Below are positions 39,740-48,854 of a DNA stretch of 64,000 nt, piece by piece (positions within the stretch are counted from its first letter, which is position 1; the number at the start of each line of letters is the position of its first letter). The stretch is from Cognatazoarcus halotolerans (GTDB lineage Bacteria > Pseudomonadota > Gammaproteobacteria > Burkholderiales > Rhodocyclaceae): assembly GCF_009800965.1 (NCBI RefSeq), contig NZ_WUAF01000022.1, positions 1 through 64,000 on the forward strand. Direction: 5' to 3'. The notes under the pieces were generated by a model. The model did no database searches. It was not told where the DNA came from and saw only the letters and a list, made by a program, of their open reading frames with translations. Both the position numbers and the translations under genes were made by a program.

Positions 39740-40666
39740 GTGTCTTCGACTCCTCTACCGGCTCTGCACCTTCTTGCCAACTGCGCTTCGGGTCAGGGCG
39801 TCGGCGCGGACATTGCTTCGCTGGCGGCGGAAGTCTGCGCTGAACGTGGTGCGCGCCTCGAGGTGCACCCGGTAGCGCGCCCGCGCGATCTCGAGATGGC
39901 CGCCCGTCGCGCTGCGGAGGCGGCCCGGACCGGCGGGGGCGTGGTGGTCGCCGCGGGCGGCGACGGCACCATTCGCGGCGTGGCACAGGTGCTCGCCGGC
40001 GGAGAGGTGCCGCTGGCCGCGGTGCCGGTGGGTACCTTCAACTTCTTCGCTCGCAATCACCACATTCCCGAGGAGCCGCGCGATGCGCTGGCGCTCGCCC
40101 TCGACGGCGTGCCGCAGTCGGTCGATCTCGGCGAGATCAATGGCCACGTGTTCCTGATCAACGCCAGCCTTGGGCTGTATGCCCGCGCCATCGCCGAGCG
40201 CGAGCAAAGCACCGCGCGTTTCGGCCGCAACAGGCTGGTGGTGGTGGCCTCGACGGTGATGAGCTTTCTGAAGGGTCATCCCGCGGTAGGGCTCGAGATC
40301 GAGGCCGACGGACAGATCACCAAGGTACGTACACCGATGGTGTTCATCGGCAACAACGCCCTGCAGCTGCGCGACGTGGCGCTCGATGTGGCCGAATGCA
40401 TGCGGGCGGGCCGCCTCGCGGTGGTGGTGATGCGCCCGGTCGGCACCCTGGGCATGTTGCGGACTACCCTGAACGGGCTCATGCGCATGCTCGACCGCGA
40501 CGAGAGCCTGCAGGGTTTCTGCGCCGACGCGCTGATCATCCGCCGCCGTCACTGGAAGATGACCGTGGCGCTCGATGGCGAACTCTTCCGCCTGCCCACA
40601 CCGCTGTCGGTCCGCCGCTGGCAGGGCGCGCTGAGGCTCGTCAAGCCGCGAGGCGCCCCGCCATGA
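39740..40666 (+). CDS. Diacylglycerol-kinase-family lipid kinase
   Basis: This 308-residue protein has a DAGK catalytic domain with AAGGDGTIRGVAQVL and VPVGTFNFFARNHHI, and a beta-sandwich second domain (KVRTPMVFIGNNALQL). Members phosphorylate diacylglycerol, sphingoid bases or related lipids. The start is a GTG at 39740 with a poorly spaced AGGA. It overlaps the phosphoesterase gene by four bases, so lipid phosphate metabolism is a plausible joint role. Confidence 0.83.
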   Translation: MSSTPLPALHLLANCASGQGVGADIASLAAEVCAERGARLEVHPVARPRDLEMAARRAAEAARTGGGVVVAAGGDGTIRGVAQVLAGGEVPLAAVPVGTFNFFARNHHIPEEPRDALALALDGVPQSVDLGEINGHVFLINASLGLYARAIAEREQSTARFGRNRLVVVASTVMSFLKGHPAVGLEIEADGQITKVRTPMVFIGNNALQLRDVALDVAECMRAGRLAVVVMRPVGTLGMLRTTLNGLMRMLDRDESLQGFCADALIIRRRHWKMTVALDGELFRLPTPLSVRRWQGALRLVKPRGAPP

Positions 40667-41490
40667 CCGTGCGCATCCTGCATCTCTCGGATCCCCATTT
40701 CGGCACCGAACGCGACGATGCGGTGGCTGCCGTGAGGACTGCGGCACAGCGGCTGGTGCCTGATCTGGTCGTGCTGTCGGGCGACATCACCCAGCGCGCG
40801 CGCGACGCGCAGTTTGCCGCCGCCGGGCGTTTCATGGCGAGTCTCGGTGACGCACCGGTGCTGGCGGTGCCGGGCAATCACGACATCCCGCTTTTCAACC
40901 TGCCGCTGCGTCTGGTCGATCCGTTCCGCGGTTATCGCGCGCACTTCGGCCCCGTCCCGCCTCCGCCCCGCCATGTCGACCGGATCGTGGTCTCGGGGCT
41001 GGTCTCCTGCCCGGCCTGGCGACACAAGAACGGATCGCTGAACCCCGCCGCGCTTGCCGGCGCACCGCCCGGTGGAGATGCCCTGTTCAGCGTCGCGGTG
41101 CTGCATCATCCGCTCGATTGCCGCCTGCCCGAGGATGAGCACAATCTGCTGCGGGGTGCCGGTAAGGCGGTGCGGGCCTTGTGCGGTAGGGGCGTGGACC
41201 TGGTGCTGGGCGGGCATATCCACGATCCCTACGTTTCCACCACCGCGGCGCGCTATCCGGACGTGACCGCACCAGCGGTGCTGGCGCTTGCCGGTACCTG
41301 CGTTTCGCGCCGGACGCGTCGCGGTATTCCGAACTCCTTCAACCTGATCCGCTTCGAGCATCAGACCGGCGCCATCCTCACGGTCGAGCGGCACGACTAT
41401 GATGAAACCGAGCGTCGCTTTCGGCTGGCGGCGAGCCTGCGCTTCGTACGAGGCGGTTGTGGCGGCTGGAGCGAGCTGGCGCGGCTGTGA
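40663..41490 (+). CDS. Calcineurin-like metallophosphoesterase (CpdA-like)
   Basis: This 275-residue enzyme shows the metal ligands in LHLSDPHFG, VLSGDITQRA, VPGNHDIP, VLHHPL and GGHIHDP. The set is that of class III cyclic-nucleotide phosphodiesterase (CpdA)-like proteins. The ATG at 40663 overlaps the stop of the lipid kinase gene. A lipid or sugar phosphate substrate is equally possible. Confidence 0.85.
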   Translation: MTVRILHLSDPHFGTERDDAVAAVRTAAQRLVPDLVVLSGDITQRARDAQFAAAGRFMASLGDAPVLAVPGNHDIPLFNLPLRLVDPFRGYRAHFGPVPPPPRHVDRIVVSGLVSCPAWRHKNGSLNPAALAGAPPGGDALFSVAVLHHPLDCRLPEDEHNLLRGAGKAVRALCGRGVDLVLGGHIHDPYVSTTAARYPDVTAPAVLALAGTCVSRRTRRGIPNSFNLIRFEHQTGAILTVERHDYDETERRFRLAASLRFVRGGCGGWSELARL

Positions 41491-41554
41491 TCGAGCGCGC
41501 CATTTCCAGGAACCGGCGCCCCGGCCGAGCGGGGCGCGCAGAGCAAGGAACGTC

Positions 41555-42160
41555 ATGTCAGCAACGCAAATCCTCCCGCTGTTCCCCCTCCACACCGTGC
41601 TCTTCCCCGAGGGGTCGCTGCCGCTGCGGATTTTCGAGGCGCGCTATCTCGACCTGGTGAGCCGCTGCCTGCGTGAAGACCGCACCTTCGGGGTCTGCGC
41701 GATTGCCGCGGGCTCCGAGGTCGGCAAACCGGCGCTGCCGCGGCTCGTCGGGACCGAGGCCCGCATCGTCCATTGCGACATGAACGAGCCGGGCGTCATG
41801 GAAATCGTGGTGCGCGGCGAGCGGCGCTTCGCCATCGAGGATCACGAGGTCGAAACCAATGGCCTGCTCGCAGGTGCGGTGCGCTGGCTTGCCGAGCCCG
41901 CGGCGAAACCCTATCCGGCGCCGCTGCGCGATATCCTGCCGCTCCTGATGCAGATCGTCGCCGAGCAGGGCGACCGTCTGCCGCCGCCGCATCGTTTCGA
42001 CGATCCGGCCTGGGTCGGCGCACGCTACGCCGAGATCCTGCCGGTGCCGCTGGAAGCCAAGCAGGCCCTGCTCGAACTCGACGACATGTACAGCCGGCTC
42101 GAGATCATCCAGCGTTTCCTGCGCGAAAACGGACTGATCGCGCAACCGGCCGCGGACTGA
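41555..42160 (+). CDS. Lon N-terminal-domain (LON-SB) protein
   Basis: This 201-residue protein consists of only the substrate-binding LON domain (LPLFPLHTVLFPEGSLPLRI, then FEARYLDLVSRCL), without AAA+ ATPase or protease parts. Stand-alone members are common in proteobacteria; their role in protein quality control is assumed rather than shown. AAGGAA precedes ATG 41555. Confidence 0.9.
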   Translation: MSATQILPLFPLHTVLFPEGSLPLRIFEARYLDLVSRCLREDRTFGVCAIAAGSEVGKPALPRLVGTEARIVHCDMNEPGVMEIVVRGERRFAIEDHEVETNGLLAGAVRWLAEPAAKPYPAPLRDILPLLMQIVAEQGDRLPPPHRFDDPAWVGARYAEILPVPLEAKQALLELDDMYSRLEIIQRFLRENGLIAQPAAD

Positions 42161-42188
42161 ACCGCCGCTCGCCGGAATGGGGAGCGCA

Positions 42189-42689
42189 ATGCTCTACTTT
42201 GCCTATGGCTCCAACATGTCACGGCCGCGTCTCGAGGCGCGGGTGCCTTCGGCCCGTTTCGTCACCACCGCGCGACTCGACGGTCATCGGCTGACCTTCC
42301 ACAAGGTTGGTGCGGACGGCTCGGGGAAATGCGATGCATATGCGACCGGCGATCCCGCGCATTGCGTGCTCGGCGTGGTATTCGACATCGCCGCGGCCGA
42401 AAAGCGGGCACTCGACAGGATCGAAGGGCTGGGGGTCGGCTACGTCGAAAAGGTCGTGCGTCTGCTCGATGCCGACGGGGCGAGCATCGAGGCCTTCCTC
42501 TACAGCGCGATCCACATCGATGCGACCTTGCAGCCCTTCGGGTGGTACAAGGCGCACGTCCTCGCAGGCGCACGAACACACGGCCTGCCTGCCGACTACG
42601 TGCGCTGGATCGAATCGGTGCCGGCGTGCGATGACCCGGACCTCGAGCGTGCGCAGCGCGAGCTGGCGATCTACCGGGTTCTTGATTGA
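42189..42689 (+). CDS. Gamma-glutamylcyclotransferase-family protein
   Basis: This 166-residue protein starts with the family hallmark LYFAYGSNMSRPRLEAR and has the expected catalytic Glu region (DRIEGLGVGYVEK). It belongs to the GGCT/AIG2 fold that releases 5-oxoproline from gamma-glutamyl amines. The ATG at 42189, seven bases after GGGGAG, is preferred to ATG 42177, which overlaps that motif. Confidence 0.87.
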   Translation: MLYFAYGSNMSRPRLEARVPSARFVTTARLDGHRLTFHKVGADGSGKCDAYATGDPAHCVLGVVFDIAAAEKRALDRIEGLGVGYVEKVVRLLDADGASIEAFLYSAIHIDATLQPFGWYKAHVLAGARTHGLPADYVRWIESVPACDDPDLERAQRELAIYRVLD

Positions 42690-42835
42690 AAAACCGGCAT
42701 GCCAGAGCAGTGAATGCCGGCGCCGGGCGGGCCCATCTGGGATAATCATCCACTGCCGGCCGGTGAAAACCGGTCCTGCGCAACGACACCGCATGCGCAT
42801 CTCGCAGAACTTCCGTAAACCTCCAAGGCCAGGCC

Positions 42836-43642
42836 ATGAGCGCTCGACAACTCAAACTGCATCGCCACCCCGCCGACCGCCGCACGGCGGCCAGACCCCT
42901 GTTCTTCGTACATGGGGGCTATTCGAACTCCCGCGTCTGGGACGACAACTTCATTCCGTATTTCCAGGCGAACGGTTACGACTGTTTCGCGCTCGACCTT
43001 TCCGGTCATGGCGAGAGTGGCGGCCATGACAACCTCGACAGCTTCGGGCTCGCGGATTTTGCGGACGATGTCGCCGAAGCGCTCGAGCAGGTGGACGAAG
43101 TGCCGATTCTCATCGGCCACTCCATGGGTTGCCTGGTGTTGCAGCGTTACCTTGGCTCGGTGGCCGAGCCGAATGCTGCCGCGGTGGCCTTTCTCGCGCC
43201 GGTGCCGCCCAGCGGTACGCTCGGCTGCGTCAACCGGCTTGCCCTGAGTCAGCCGGAATTCTTCGAGGAATTGCCGAAAGCGGTGTCGGGCAATTTCGGC
43301 CCCAGGACCCTTGAGGTCATGGCCGCGGTGTATTTCTCGCCGGAGATGCGCAAGGAGGACACTCTCCGCTATCTGCCGATGCTCGAGGAAGAGTCGGATC
43401 GCGCGGTGGCCGAGATGGTCACGAATCCGCTACCGCTGTTCAGCCGCCGGCCGCGCATTCCGGCGCTGGTGATGGGCGGTTCGGCCGACGCGGTGTTCCC
43501 GGCCTCGATGCTGCACTTCACGGCGAGTATCTGGAACGCGGAGAAGATCGTCGTCGAGGGGGCGGGGCACATGCTGATGCTCGACCCGCAGTGGCCGGAA
43601 TCGGTTACCGACCTGCGCGGCTGGATCGAGCGGCTCGACTGA
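42836..43642 (+). CDS. Alpha/beta hydrolase
   Basis: This 268-residue protein shows the oxyanion HGGYSNSRVW, LDLSGHGESGG, nucleophile GHSMGC and the His in GAGHMLMLDPQW; the acid is probably the Asp in GGSADAVFP. Substrate is unknown. It is convergent with the peroxiredoxin gene. Confidence 0.85.
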   Translation: MSARQLKLHRHPADRRTAARPLFFVHGGYSNSRVWDDNFIPYFQANGYDCFALDLSGHGESGGHDNLDSFGLADFADDVAEALEQVDEVPILIGHSMGCLVLQRYLGSVAEPNAAAVAFLAPVPPSGTLGCVNRLALSQPEFFEELPKAVSGNFGPRTLEVMAAVYFSPEMRKEDTLRYLPMLEEESDRAVAEMVTNPLPLFSRRPRIPALVMGGSADAVFPASMLHFTASIWNAEKIVVEGAGHMLMLDPQWPESVTDLRGWIERLD

Positions 43643-43647
43643 ACATT

Positions 43648-43678
43648 GCCGGACCGGGCCGGTGCGGCCCTGTCCGGC
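43648..43678. terminator. Strong hairpin between convergent genes
   Basis: GCCGGAC and GTCCGGC form an outer stem. GGGCC and GGCCC form an inner stem around GGTGC, with one C/T mismatch between the stems. It fits a bidirectional terminator although no T-run follows. Confidence 0.55.
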
Positions 43679-43692
43679 GGGAAGATGACCGC

Positions 43693-44217
43693 TCAGCGGC
43701 TCTTCAGGTAGTTGAGCATGGTGTCCGCGTCGGACACTTCGAAGGGGTCGGTCGGGCAGTTGTCCTCGAAGCCGTCTTCCTGGAAGAGCTGCTTGATCTC
43801 GCCGTCTTCGACATACATCGAATAGCGCCAGCTGCGCGGCCCGAAGCCGAGGTTGGACTTGTCGACCAGCATGCCCATCTTGCGGGTGAATTCACCGTTT
43901 CCATCGGGCAGCAGGAACACGTTCTTGGCGTTCTGGCTCTTGCCCCACTGGAACATCACGAAAGCATCATTGACCGACAGGCAGACCACCGCGTCGACAC
44001 CCTGCGCCTTGAACTCTTCGTAGAGCTCTTCGTAACGCGGCAGGTGCGAAGTCGAGCAGGTCGGCGTGAACGCGCCGGGCAGCGAGAACAGCACCACGTT
44101 CTTGCCCTTGAAGATCTCGTCGGTGGTCAGGTCCTTCCATTCGAAGGGGTTGGGGCCGCCAAGTGCTTCGTTGCGAACACGGGTCTTGAAGGTCACTTTC
44201 GGAACACGATTGCGCAT
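43693..44217 (-). CDS. Peroxiredoxin, Prx5 type
   Basis: This 174-residue thiol peroxidase reduces hydrogen and alkyl peroxides. The peroxidatic Cys (about 54) is in [15 protein letters not shown], and a second Cys is in [16 protein letters not shown] near the C-terminus, as in glutathione- or glutaredoxin-dependent Prx5 enzymes. GGAG lies upstream of the ATG at 44217. Confidence 0.92.
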   Translation of the reverse strand: MRNRVPKVTFKTRVRNEALGGPNPFEWKDLTTDEIFKGKNVVLFSLPGAFTPTCSTSHLPRYEELYEEFKAQGVDAVVCLSVNDAFVMFQWGKSQNAKNVFLLPDGNGEFTRKMGMLVDKSNLGFGPRSWRYSMYVEDGEIKQLFQEDGFEDNCPTDPFEVSDADTMLNYLKSR

Positions 44218-44322
44218 CTTGTTTCTCCACGTTGAGACCGAATGCAAAAGCGGAATCGCCGCGAGGATCGGCAGCGATCGACCCCGGCGATGATATTGTC
44301 TTTTTCGTTGCTCTGCACAAGC

Positions 44323-45375
44323 TCAGCCGGGCTGCGCTCCGGGCGGGAGCGCTTCGAGGATGCGTCGAATCGGCGCGGGCAACGCGGCATCGGCAAGGCA
44401 CTCGAGTGCTTGCCACACCGGCCCGTCTTCACTGCAGTGCGGTGCGGCCATGTCCGCGCGCAGCAGTTCCGGACGGAGCTCCAGCGTAAAGTGGGTGAAT
44501 ACATGCTTCAGCCCGGCGAGGGCTTGCCAGCCGGAGATGCGCAGACCATAGCGTCGCGCCGCCCATTCGGCAGCATCGGCGTCCTCCGGAATCTCCGGCA
44601 GCGCCAGCAGGCCGCCCCAGATGCCGCTTGGCGGGCGTCGCTCGAGCAGTACCGCGTCGCCGTCGAGGATGACCGCGAAGCGTGTACTGCGCTTCGGTAC
44701 CGCCTTGCGCGGTCGCGCGGAGGGCAACTCGGCCGTGCGACCGTCGCGGTATGCGCGGCACAGGGTGGCGAGCGGGCAGCGTCCGCAGGCCGGCTTCGAG
44801 CGGGTGCACAGCGTGGCGCCGAGGTCCATCTGGGCCTGGATATAGGTGCCGATGCCGGCTTCCGGCAGCAGACCCTCGGCCAGCGCCCAGAGCCGGTTTT
44901 CGATGGCCTTCTCGCCCGGATACCCTTCGACGCCGAACACCCGGCACAGCACGCGCTTGACGTTGCCGTCGAGAATCGCAACCCGCTCGCCGTTCGAGAA
45001 TGCGGAGATGGCCGCGGCGGTGGAGCGGCCGATGCCAGGCAGCCTGGCGATCTCGGTCGCCGTGCTCGGGAAGCGTCCGCCATGATCTGCCATCACCTCC
45101 CGGGCGCACTTGTGGAGATTTCGGGCGCGGGCGTAGTAGCCGAGCCCGCTCCACAGCGGCATCACCTCCTCGACCGGCGCGGCTGCGAGGCTGGCCAGGT
45201 CCGGGAAGCGCAGCAGGAATCGCCGGTAGTAGGGGATAACCGTCTCCACCTGGGTCTGCTGGAGCATGATTTCCGAGAGCCAGACACGATAGGCGTCACG
45301 GCTGGCCTGCCACGGAAGGTCGTGGCGGCCGTGAGCGTGATGCCAGTCGATCAGGCGGGCGGCGAAGTCGGACAT
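44323..45375 (-). CDS. mutY: Adenine DNA glycosylase MutY
   Basis: This 350-residue glycosylase removes adenine mispaired with 8-oxoguanine. It shows IMLQQTQVETVIPYY, SGLGYYARARNLHKCA, the helix-hairpin-helix LPGIGRSTAAAI, catalytic Asp in ILDGNVKRVL and the four-cysteine Fe-S loop CTRSKPACGRCPLATLC. A C-terminal Nudix-like domain follows from about residue 225. The ATG at 45375 gives the usual N-terminus. Confidence 0.95.
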   Translation of the reverse strand: MSDFAARLIDWHHAHGRHDLPWQASRDAYRVWLSEIMLQQTQVETVIPYYRRFLLRFPDLASLAAAPVEEVMPLWSGLGYYARARNLHKCAREVMADHGGRFPSTATEIARLPGIGRSTAAAISAFSNGERVAILDGNVKRVLCRVFGVEGYPGEKAIENRLWALAEGLLPEAGIGTYIQAQMDLGATLCTRSKPACGRCPLATLCRAYRDGRTAELPSARPRKAVPKRSTRFAVILDGDAVLLERRPPSGIWGGLLALPEIPEDADAAEWAARRYGLRISGWQALAGLKHVFTHFTLELRPELLRADMAAPHCSEDGPVWQALECLADAALPAPIRRILEALPPGAQPG

Positions 45376-45517
45376 GGGGTGCGGCGAAGGCGGAAGATGG
45401 CGCACTCTAACCGATGCGCCGGAGCAAGTGACCGCAATGACGTCATGGTCGACTAGGCTCCCGCGACTGACGATAATGCGCAATTGGCGGAATGTCTCCG
45501 CGTACCCAGCAGATCAG

Positions 45518-46006
45518 ATGACAGCACACAAGAACAAGGTGGATGTCCGCGCCTTTCGCAGCGCACTCGGAACATTTGCCACCGGCATAACCGTGGTGAC
45601 GGCATGCACCGCCGATGGGCGCCGCGTCGGCCTCACCGTCAATTCCTTCAACTCGGTGTCGCTCGAGCCGCCGCTGGTGGTGTGGAGCCTTGCACGGAGC
45701 CTGCCTTTCGCGGCCGATTTCGAGAATTGCGAGTATTACGCGATCAATGTGCTGGCCGAAGACCAGCAGGATCTCTCGCAGCACTTCGCCTCCCGGCTCG
45801 AAGACAAGTTCTCCGGTCTGGGCTTCTCCGAAGGGCTCGGCGGCGCGCCGCTGCTCGAAGGCTGTTGCGCCCGCTTCGAATGCCGCAACACGGTGCGCCA
45901 TCCGGGCGGGGACCATGTGGTCTTCATCTCGGAAGTCGAGCGTTTCGAGCGCAGCGAGCGTGCGCCGCTGATCTACCATGGCGGCGCCTATCGCCGGCTG
46001 GCCTGA
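45518..46006 (+). CDS. Flavin reductase-like FMN-binding protein
   Basis: This 162-residue protein shows the flavin reductase fold with ALGTFATGITVVTA, VGLTVNSFNSVSLEPPLVVWSL in parts and PLIYHGGAYRRL at the end. Such proteins supply reduced flavin to two-component monooxygenases. ATG 45518 gives the conserved start; longer in-frame starts exist. The next gene, six bases on, is a hydrolase, so they are likely co-transcribed. Confidence 0.9.
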   Translation: MTAHKNKVDVRAFRSALGTFATGITVVTACTADGRRVGLTVNSFNSVSLEPPLVVWSLARSLPFAADFENCEYYAINVLAEDQQDLSQHFASRLEDKFSGLGFSEGLGGAPLLEGCCARFECRNTVRHPGGDHVVFISEVERFERSERAPLIYHGGAYRRLA

Positions 46007-46012
46007 GCCGCG

Positions 46013-46789
46013 ATGCGTGCGCCGGCGTGGATTGAGGCCGGCCAAGGCGATACTGCGCTGCTATGCCTGCACGGGGTGAGCAGCAGCGCCGAAGTCTGGC
46101 GGCCGCTGCTGCCGGTGCTGGCGGCGCAAGGCCACCGGGTGCTTGCCTGGGACATGCCGGGTTACGGCAATAGCCAACCGCTCGCGCTTCTCGACTTCCC
46201 CCTCCTGGCCGATGCGCTTGCCCAACTGCTCGATGCAGCGGGGCTGGCGCGCGCGGTGATCGTCGGCCACAGCCTTGGCGGGATGATCGCGATGGAGTTT
46301 GCGGCCCGCCATCCGCAGCGCGTGACGGCGCTGGTACTTGCCTGCACCACTGCGTCGAGCGGCGTGGGTCAGGGCGCGGCGCGGGCGGCCTTCCTCGCTC
46401 AGCGGCTCGGTGTACTCGAACAGGGCGGCAGCATGGCGGCGCTCGCCGGCCGGGTCCTCCCCGCCATGCTCGGGCCACAACCGCCGGCGGGATTGCTCGG
46501 GCGCATGCGCCGGTTGATGGCTGCGATACCGCCCGCGGCCTATCGCGCGGCCGTCGAAGCACTGCCGGATTTCGACCGGCGCGCCGCACTGCCTGCCTTC
46601 GACTTTCCGGTACTGTGCATTGCCGGCGAACAGGACCGCATCGCCACGCCGCCCACCATGCGGCGCATTGCGGAGCGGATCGAGGGCGCGCGGTTCGAGG
46701 TGATGGGAAAGGTGGGCCATCTTGCGCCATTCGAGGACGAACCGTCGTTCGCGGCACTGATCGGGGAATTTCCGGGTGCTCGCTCATAG
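46013..46789 (+). CDS. Alpha/beta hydrolase (3-oxoadipate enol-lactonase-like)
   Basis: This 258-residue protein has HGVSSSAEVW, DMPGYGNSQP, GHSLGGMIAMEFA with the nucleophilic Ser, GEQDRIATPP and a His in VGHLAPFEDEP. It resembles enol-lactonase or carboxylesterase-type hydrolases; substrate unknown. It is the last gene I assign to the host chromosome before the attachment-site candidate 25 bases downstream. Confidence 0.84.
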   Translation: MRAPAWIEAGQGDTALLCLHGVSSSAEVWRPLLPVLAAQGHRVLAWDMPGYGNSQPLALLDFPLLADALAQLLDAAGLARAVIVGHSLGGMIAMEFAARHPQRVTALVLACTTASSGVGQGAARAAFLAQRLGVLEQGGSMAALAGRVLPAMLGPQPPAGLLGRMRRLMAAIPPAAYRAAVEALPDFDRRAALPAFDFPVLCIAGEQDRIATPPTMRRIAERIEGARFEVMGKVGHLAPFEDEPSFAALIGEFPGARS

Positions 46790-46814
46790 CGAGCGGCACG
46801 ATGTGCCGGGGAGG

Positions 46815-46832
46815 TGGAGCGGGTGAAGGGAA
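46815..46832 (-). other. Candidate ICE attachment site (18-bp tRNA-Gly 3' end)
   Basis: Read on the minus strand this is TTCCCTTCACCCGCTCCA. It equals the 3' part of a tRNA-Gly: end of the T-arm, acceptor strand CACCCGC, discriminator T and CCA. The upstream minus-strand sequence does not continue as a tRNA, so only the 3' end is present. ICEclc-family elements integrate at an 18-bp tRNA-Gly 3' end and leave such an orphan copy at the far end. It lies exactly between chromosomal genes and ICE-type genes. Confidence 0.7.
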
Positions 46833-46989
46833 CGTGACACAGCACCCAACCCATTGATGTAAAACGGTTTCTTCCCGTTCGTTCAATGGGACATGACCGT
46901 ATTATGTACCGCCCCTTCCCCCTCGGCAAGAATCGATGTCTGCAGAGATCTTCTGACGTCCATCCACTGCCACCAAGGTGAGTGCCGGA

Positions 46990-47049
46990 GTCACCAAGAG
47001 ACTTGCCCACGACGCTCAATTGCGCTCGATGGGCCGAGCCAGAGCCATG
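46990..47049 (+). pseudogene. Decayed fragment of the ICE conserved gene found intact at 50208-50954
   Basis: These 60 bases align without gaps to 50315-50374 at roughly three quarters identity by eye. Translated, SPRDLPTTLNCARWAE corresponds to SPRHLPMTLDCPGWAE of the intact protein. The frame does not continue as the gene on either side. It is the only recognisable content, besides the attachment site, of the 357-base gap at 46790-47146. Confidence 0.6.
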
Positions 47050-47146
47050 GGTCACTCGTTCAGGAGGAGAGCGGCGCATTGACGGAACGCCTCCCGCAAA
47101 GCCTCTTCATCCGGGCCGATGGAACGAGTGTGGAATCGATGAATCG

Positions 47147-48694
47147 TCATGCGTTGTCCTCCTCCCCCGCTGGCAGGAATGCAGCCTGGATTGCTGCCGC
47201 GACTTGTGTGGCAAGATGCTCGTCCGCAAGTGCCGGGATTTCCTTGATCAGCTTGTTCGAGATCATTCCGCCGTTGTCCCGCACAGAGCGGATGATGCGA
47301 TCGATGTCGCCATCGGGCCCTTCGATGACCTGCTTGACGCGCTCGCGCGCGAGCCGAAGACTGCGCAGATAACCCGCCTCCTTGCGCATTTCCTGTTCGA
47401 TGGTGACGCGCACGACCTCGGCGAGGTATTCGACATGGTCCGTCATGTCCGGGTAACGCCAGGCGGGCAGCGCGTCCTGGTAGGCATCGAACTGGAGGTT
47501 GAAATGCACGCCGTCCTCGGCGACCTGTTCTGCGCCGAACGCCCAAGCATCGGCGTACTTGCGCATGAGCGGCTGCGAGAACAGCTCGAGCACGTGGTCG
47601 TACCCACGACGGTTGATCACCGAGCTGGTGATGGTCGCCGATACCGGCAGGATGAACGGTTCGGGAACCGCCCCATCGCGCCTGAGCACGTCGTTGATCA
47701 GAAAGCGTGAGATGCGCCCATTGCCGTCGGACATCGGATGGATGTAGACAAAGCCGAACGACAACAGGGCCGCTCGGACAAGCGGCGAGGCGCCGGCCGT
47801 TTGCCGGGCGCAGTCGCGCAATCCCGACAACAGCAGCGGAGCATCGTCCCAGTGCGGCGCGATGTAGTGCACGACCTCTGTGAACCCGTCCATCTCACCC
47901 ACGAACACCGGCGATCGACGCACCCCGTAGCGGGTCGCTCTTGGCCCCAGGATCTGTGCCTGAAGTTCGCCCAATGCCGCCTCGGACAGCGGATCGTCGT
48001 GTCGGCCGCACCATCGCTCCATCGCTGCCGCGAAGCGCCGCACACGATCCACATGCTGCTCTTCGTGTTCAATTGCAAAGCTGGCTCGACTCTCCTTGAT
48101 GGTCAGCCAGACCGCGCTGCGCTGCAGGACGTCTGCGCCGAACTCGACCTCCAGATCCGCAAGATGCTGAGCACAGTCGTACTGTTCCGCCTGCTGCACT
48201 CGGGCCGAGCGCAGCACCATGGGGCAGTAGTGGCGCGAGCCAGGCAGGTTGTCGCGTACGCGCCAGCGCTGGTTGTTGACCGGCTGGCGGGCCGTCAGGT
48301 AGGCCTCGCTGTCGAGCGCCGTCACGTAGTTGCCGGCGACCACCCCGGGAAAGTCCAACTGCCGACCGGTCAGGTACTCGTAGAAGAACCCGGCGCGCCG
48401 CGCGTACTGCCCCGTGGGCTCGGCGGCGACCCATGCTTCCAGTTCGGCGACAGGTGCCGTCTCGAACAGCCGCGACAGAAACTCCAGATGGACGCCTTCA
48501 TGCTTGAGGGCGAAGGTCAGGTGGCCCGCCAGGGTCTCGGCCGGCCGAGCCGTAGGTGGATACTGTTCGTGGACGTAGCCGTCTTCGCGAACGGTCGCGC
48601 GCGACTTGGCGATGGCGCTGTCCGTGCGCAAAGCCTGCACAGTCGACACGCCATAGCGGTCCGCCAACCAACGATAACCGATCCAGTCTGACAT
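47147..48694 (-). CDS. Fic-domain protein
   Basis: This 515-residue protein has a central Fic domain with the catalytic motif HPMSDGNGRISRF around residue 320, matching HPFxxGNGRxxR with Phe replaced by Met. Fic enzymes transfer AMP or other phosphate-containing groups to proteins. N-terminal to it, SFAIEHEEQH resembles the inhibitory [S/T]xxxE[G/N] helix but with His in the last position. A C-terminal winged-helix-like region follows. The full-length motif suggests activity; target unknown. It appears to be cargo near the ICE end. Confidence 0.85.
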   Translation of the reverse strand: MSDWIGYRWLADRYGVSTVQALRTDSAIAKSRATVREDGYVHEQYPPTARPAETLAGHLTFALKHEGVHLEFLSRLFETAPVAELEAWVAAEPTGQYARRAGFFYEYLTGRQLDFPGVVAGNYVTALDSEAYLTARQPVNNQRWRVRDNLPGSRHYCPMVLRSARVQQAEQYDCAQHLADLEVEFGADVLQRSAVWLTIKESRASFAIEHEEQHVDRVRRFAAAMERWCGRHDDPLSEAALGELQAQILGPRATRYGVRRSPVFVGEMDGFTEVVHYIAPHWDDAPLLLSGLRDCARQTAGASPLVRAALLSFGFVYIHPMSDGNGRISRFLINDVLRRDGAVPEPFILPVSATITSSVINRRGYDHVLELFSQPLMRKYADAWAFGAEQVAEDGVHFNLQFDAYQDALPAWRYPDMTDHVEYLAEVVRVTIEQEMRKEAGYLRSLRLARERVKQVIEGPDGDIDRIIRSVRDNGGMISNKLIKEIPALADEHLATQVAAAIQAAFLPAGEEDNA

Positions 48695-48737
48695 TTAGAA
48701 AATAGGACCACACCCACAAAACGCCTAAGCTGTGGAA

Positions 48738-48777
48738 ATTTTGATTATTTCATCGCTTATCGTCAATATTTTGATTA
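48738..48777 (-). promoter_or_regulatory. AT-rich promoter region of the Fic gene with direct repeats
   Basis: ATTTTGATTA occurs twice, at 48738-48747 and 48768-48777, 30 bases apart (about three helical turns), in the otherwise AT-rich leader of the Fic gene. This could be an operator bound in tandem. Confidence 0.4.
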
Positions 48778-48854
48778 AAGACGGTGTGGATCTCCGAACC
48801 TCGCCCCCCAGATGGCCCAGACGCAGGTAGGCAGCGAGCTGAATCAAGCCCCAG

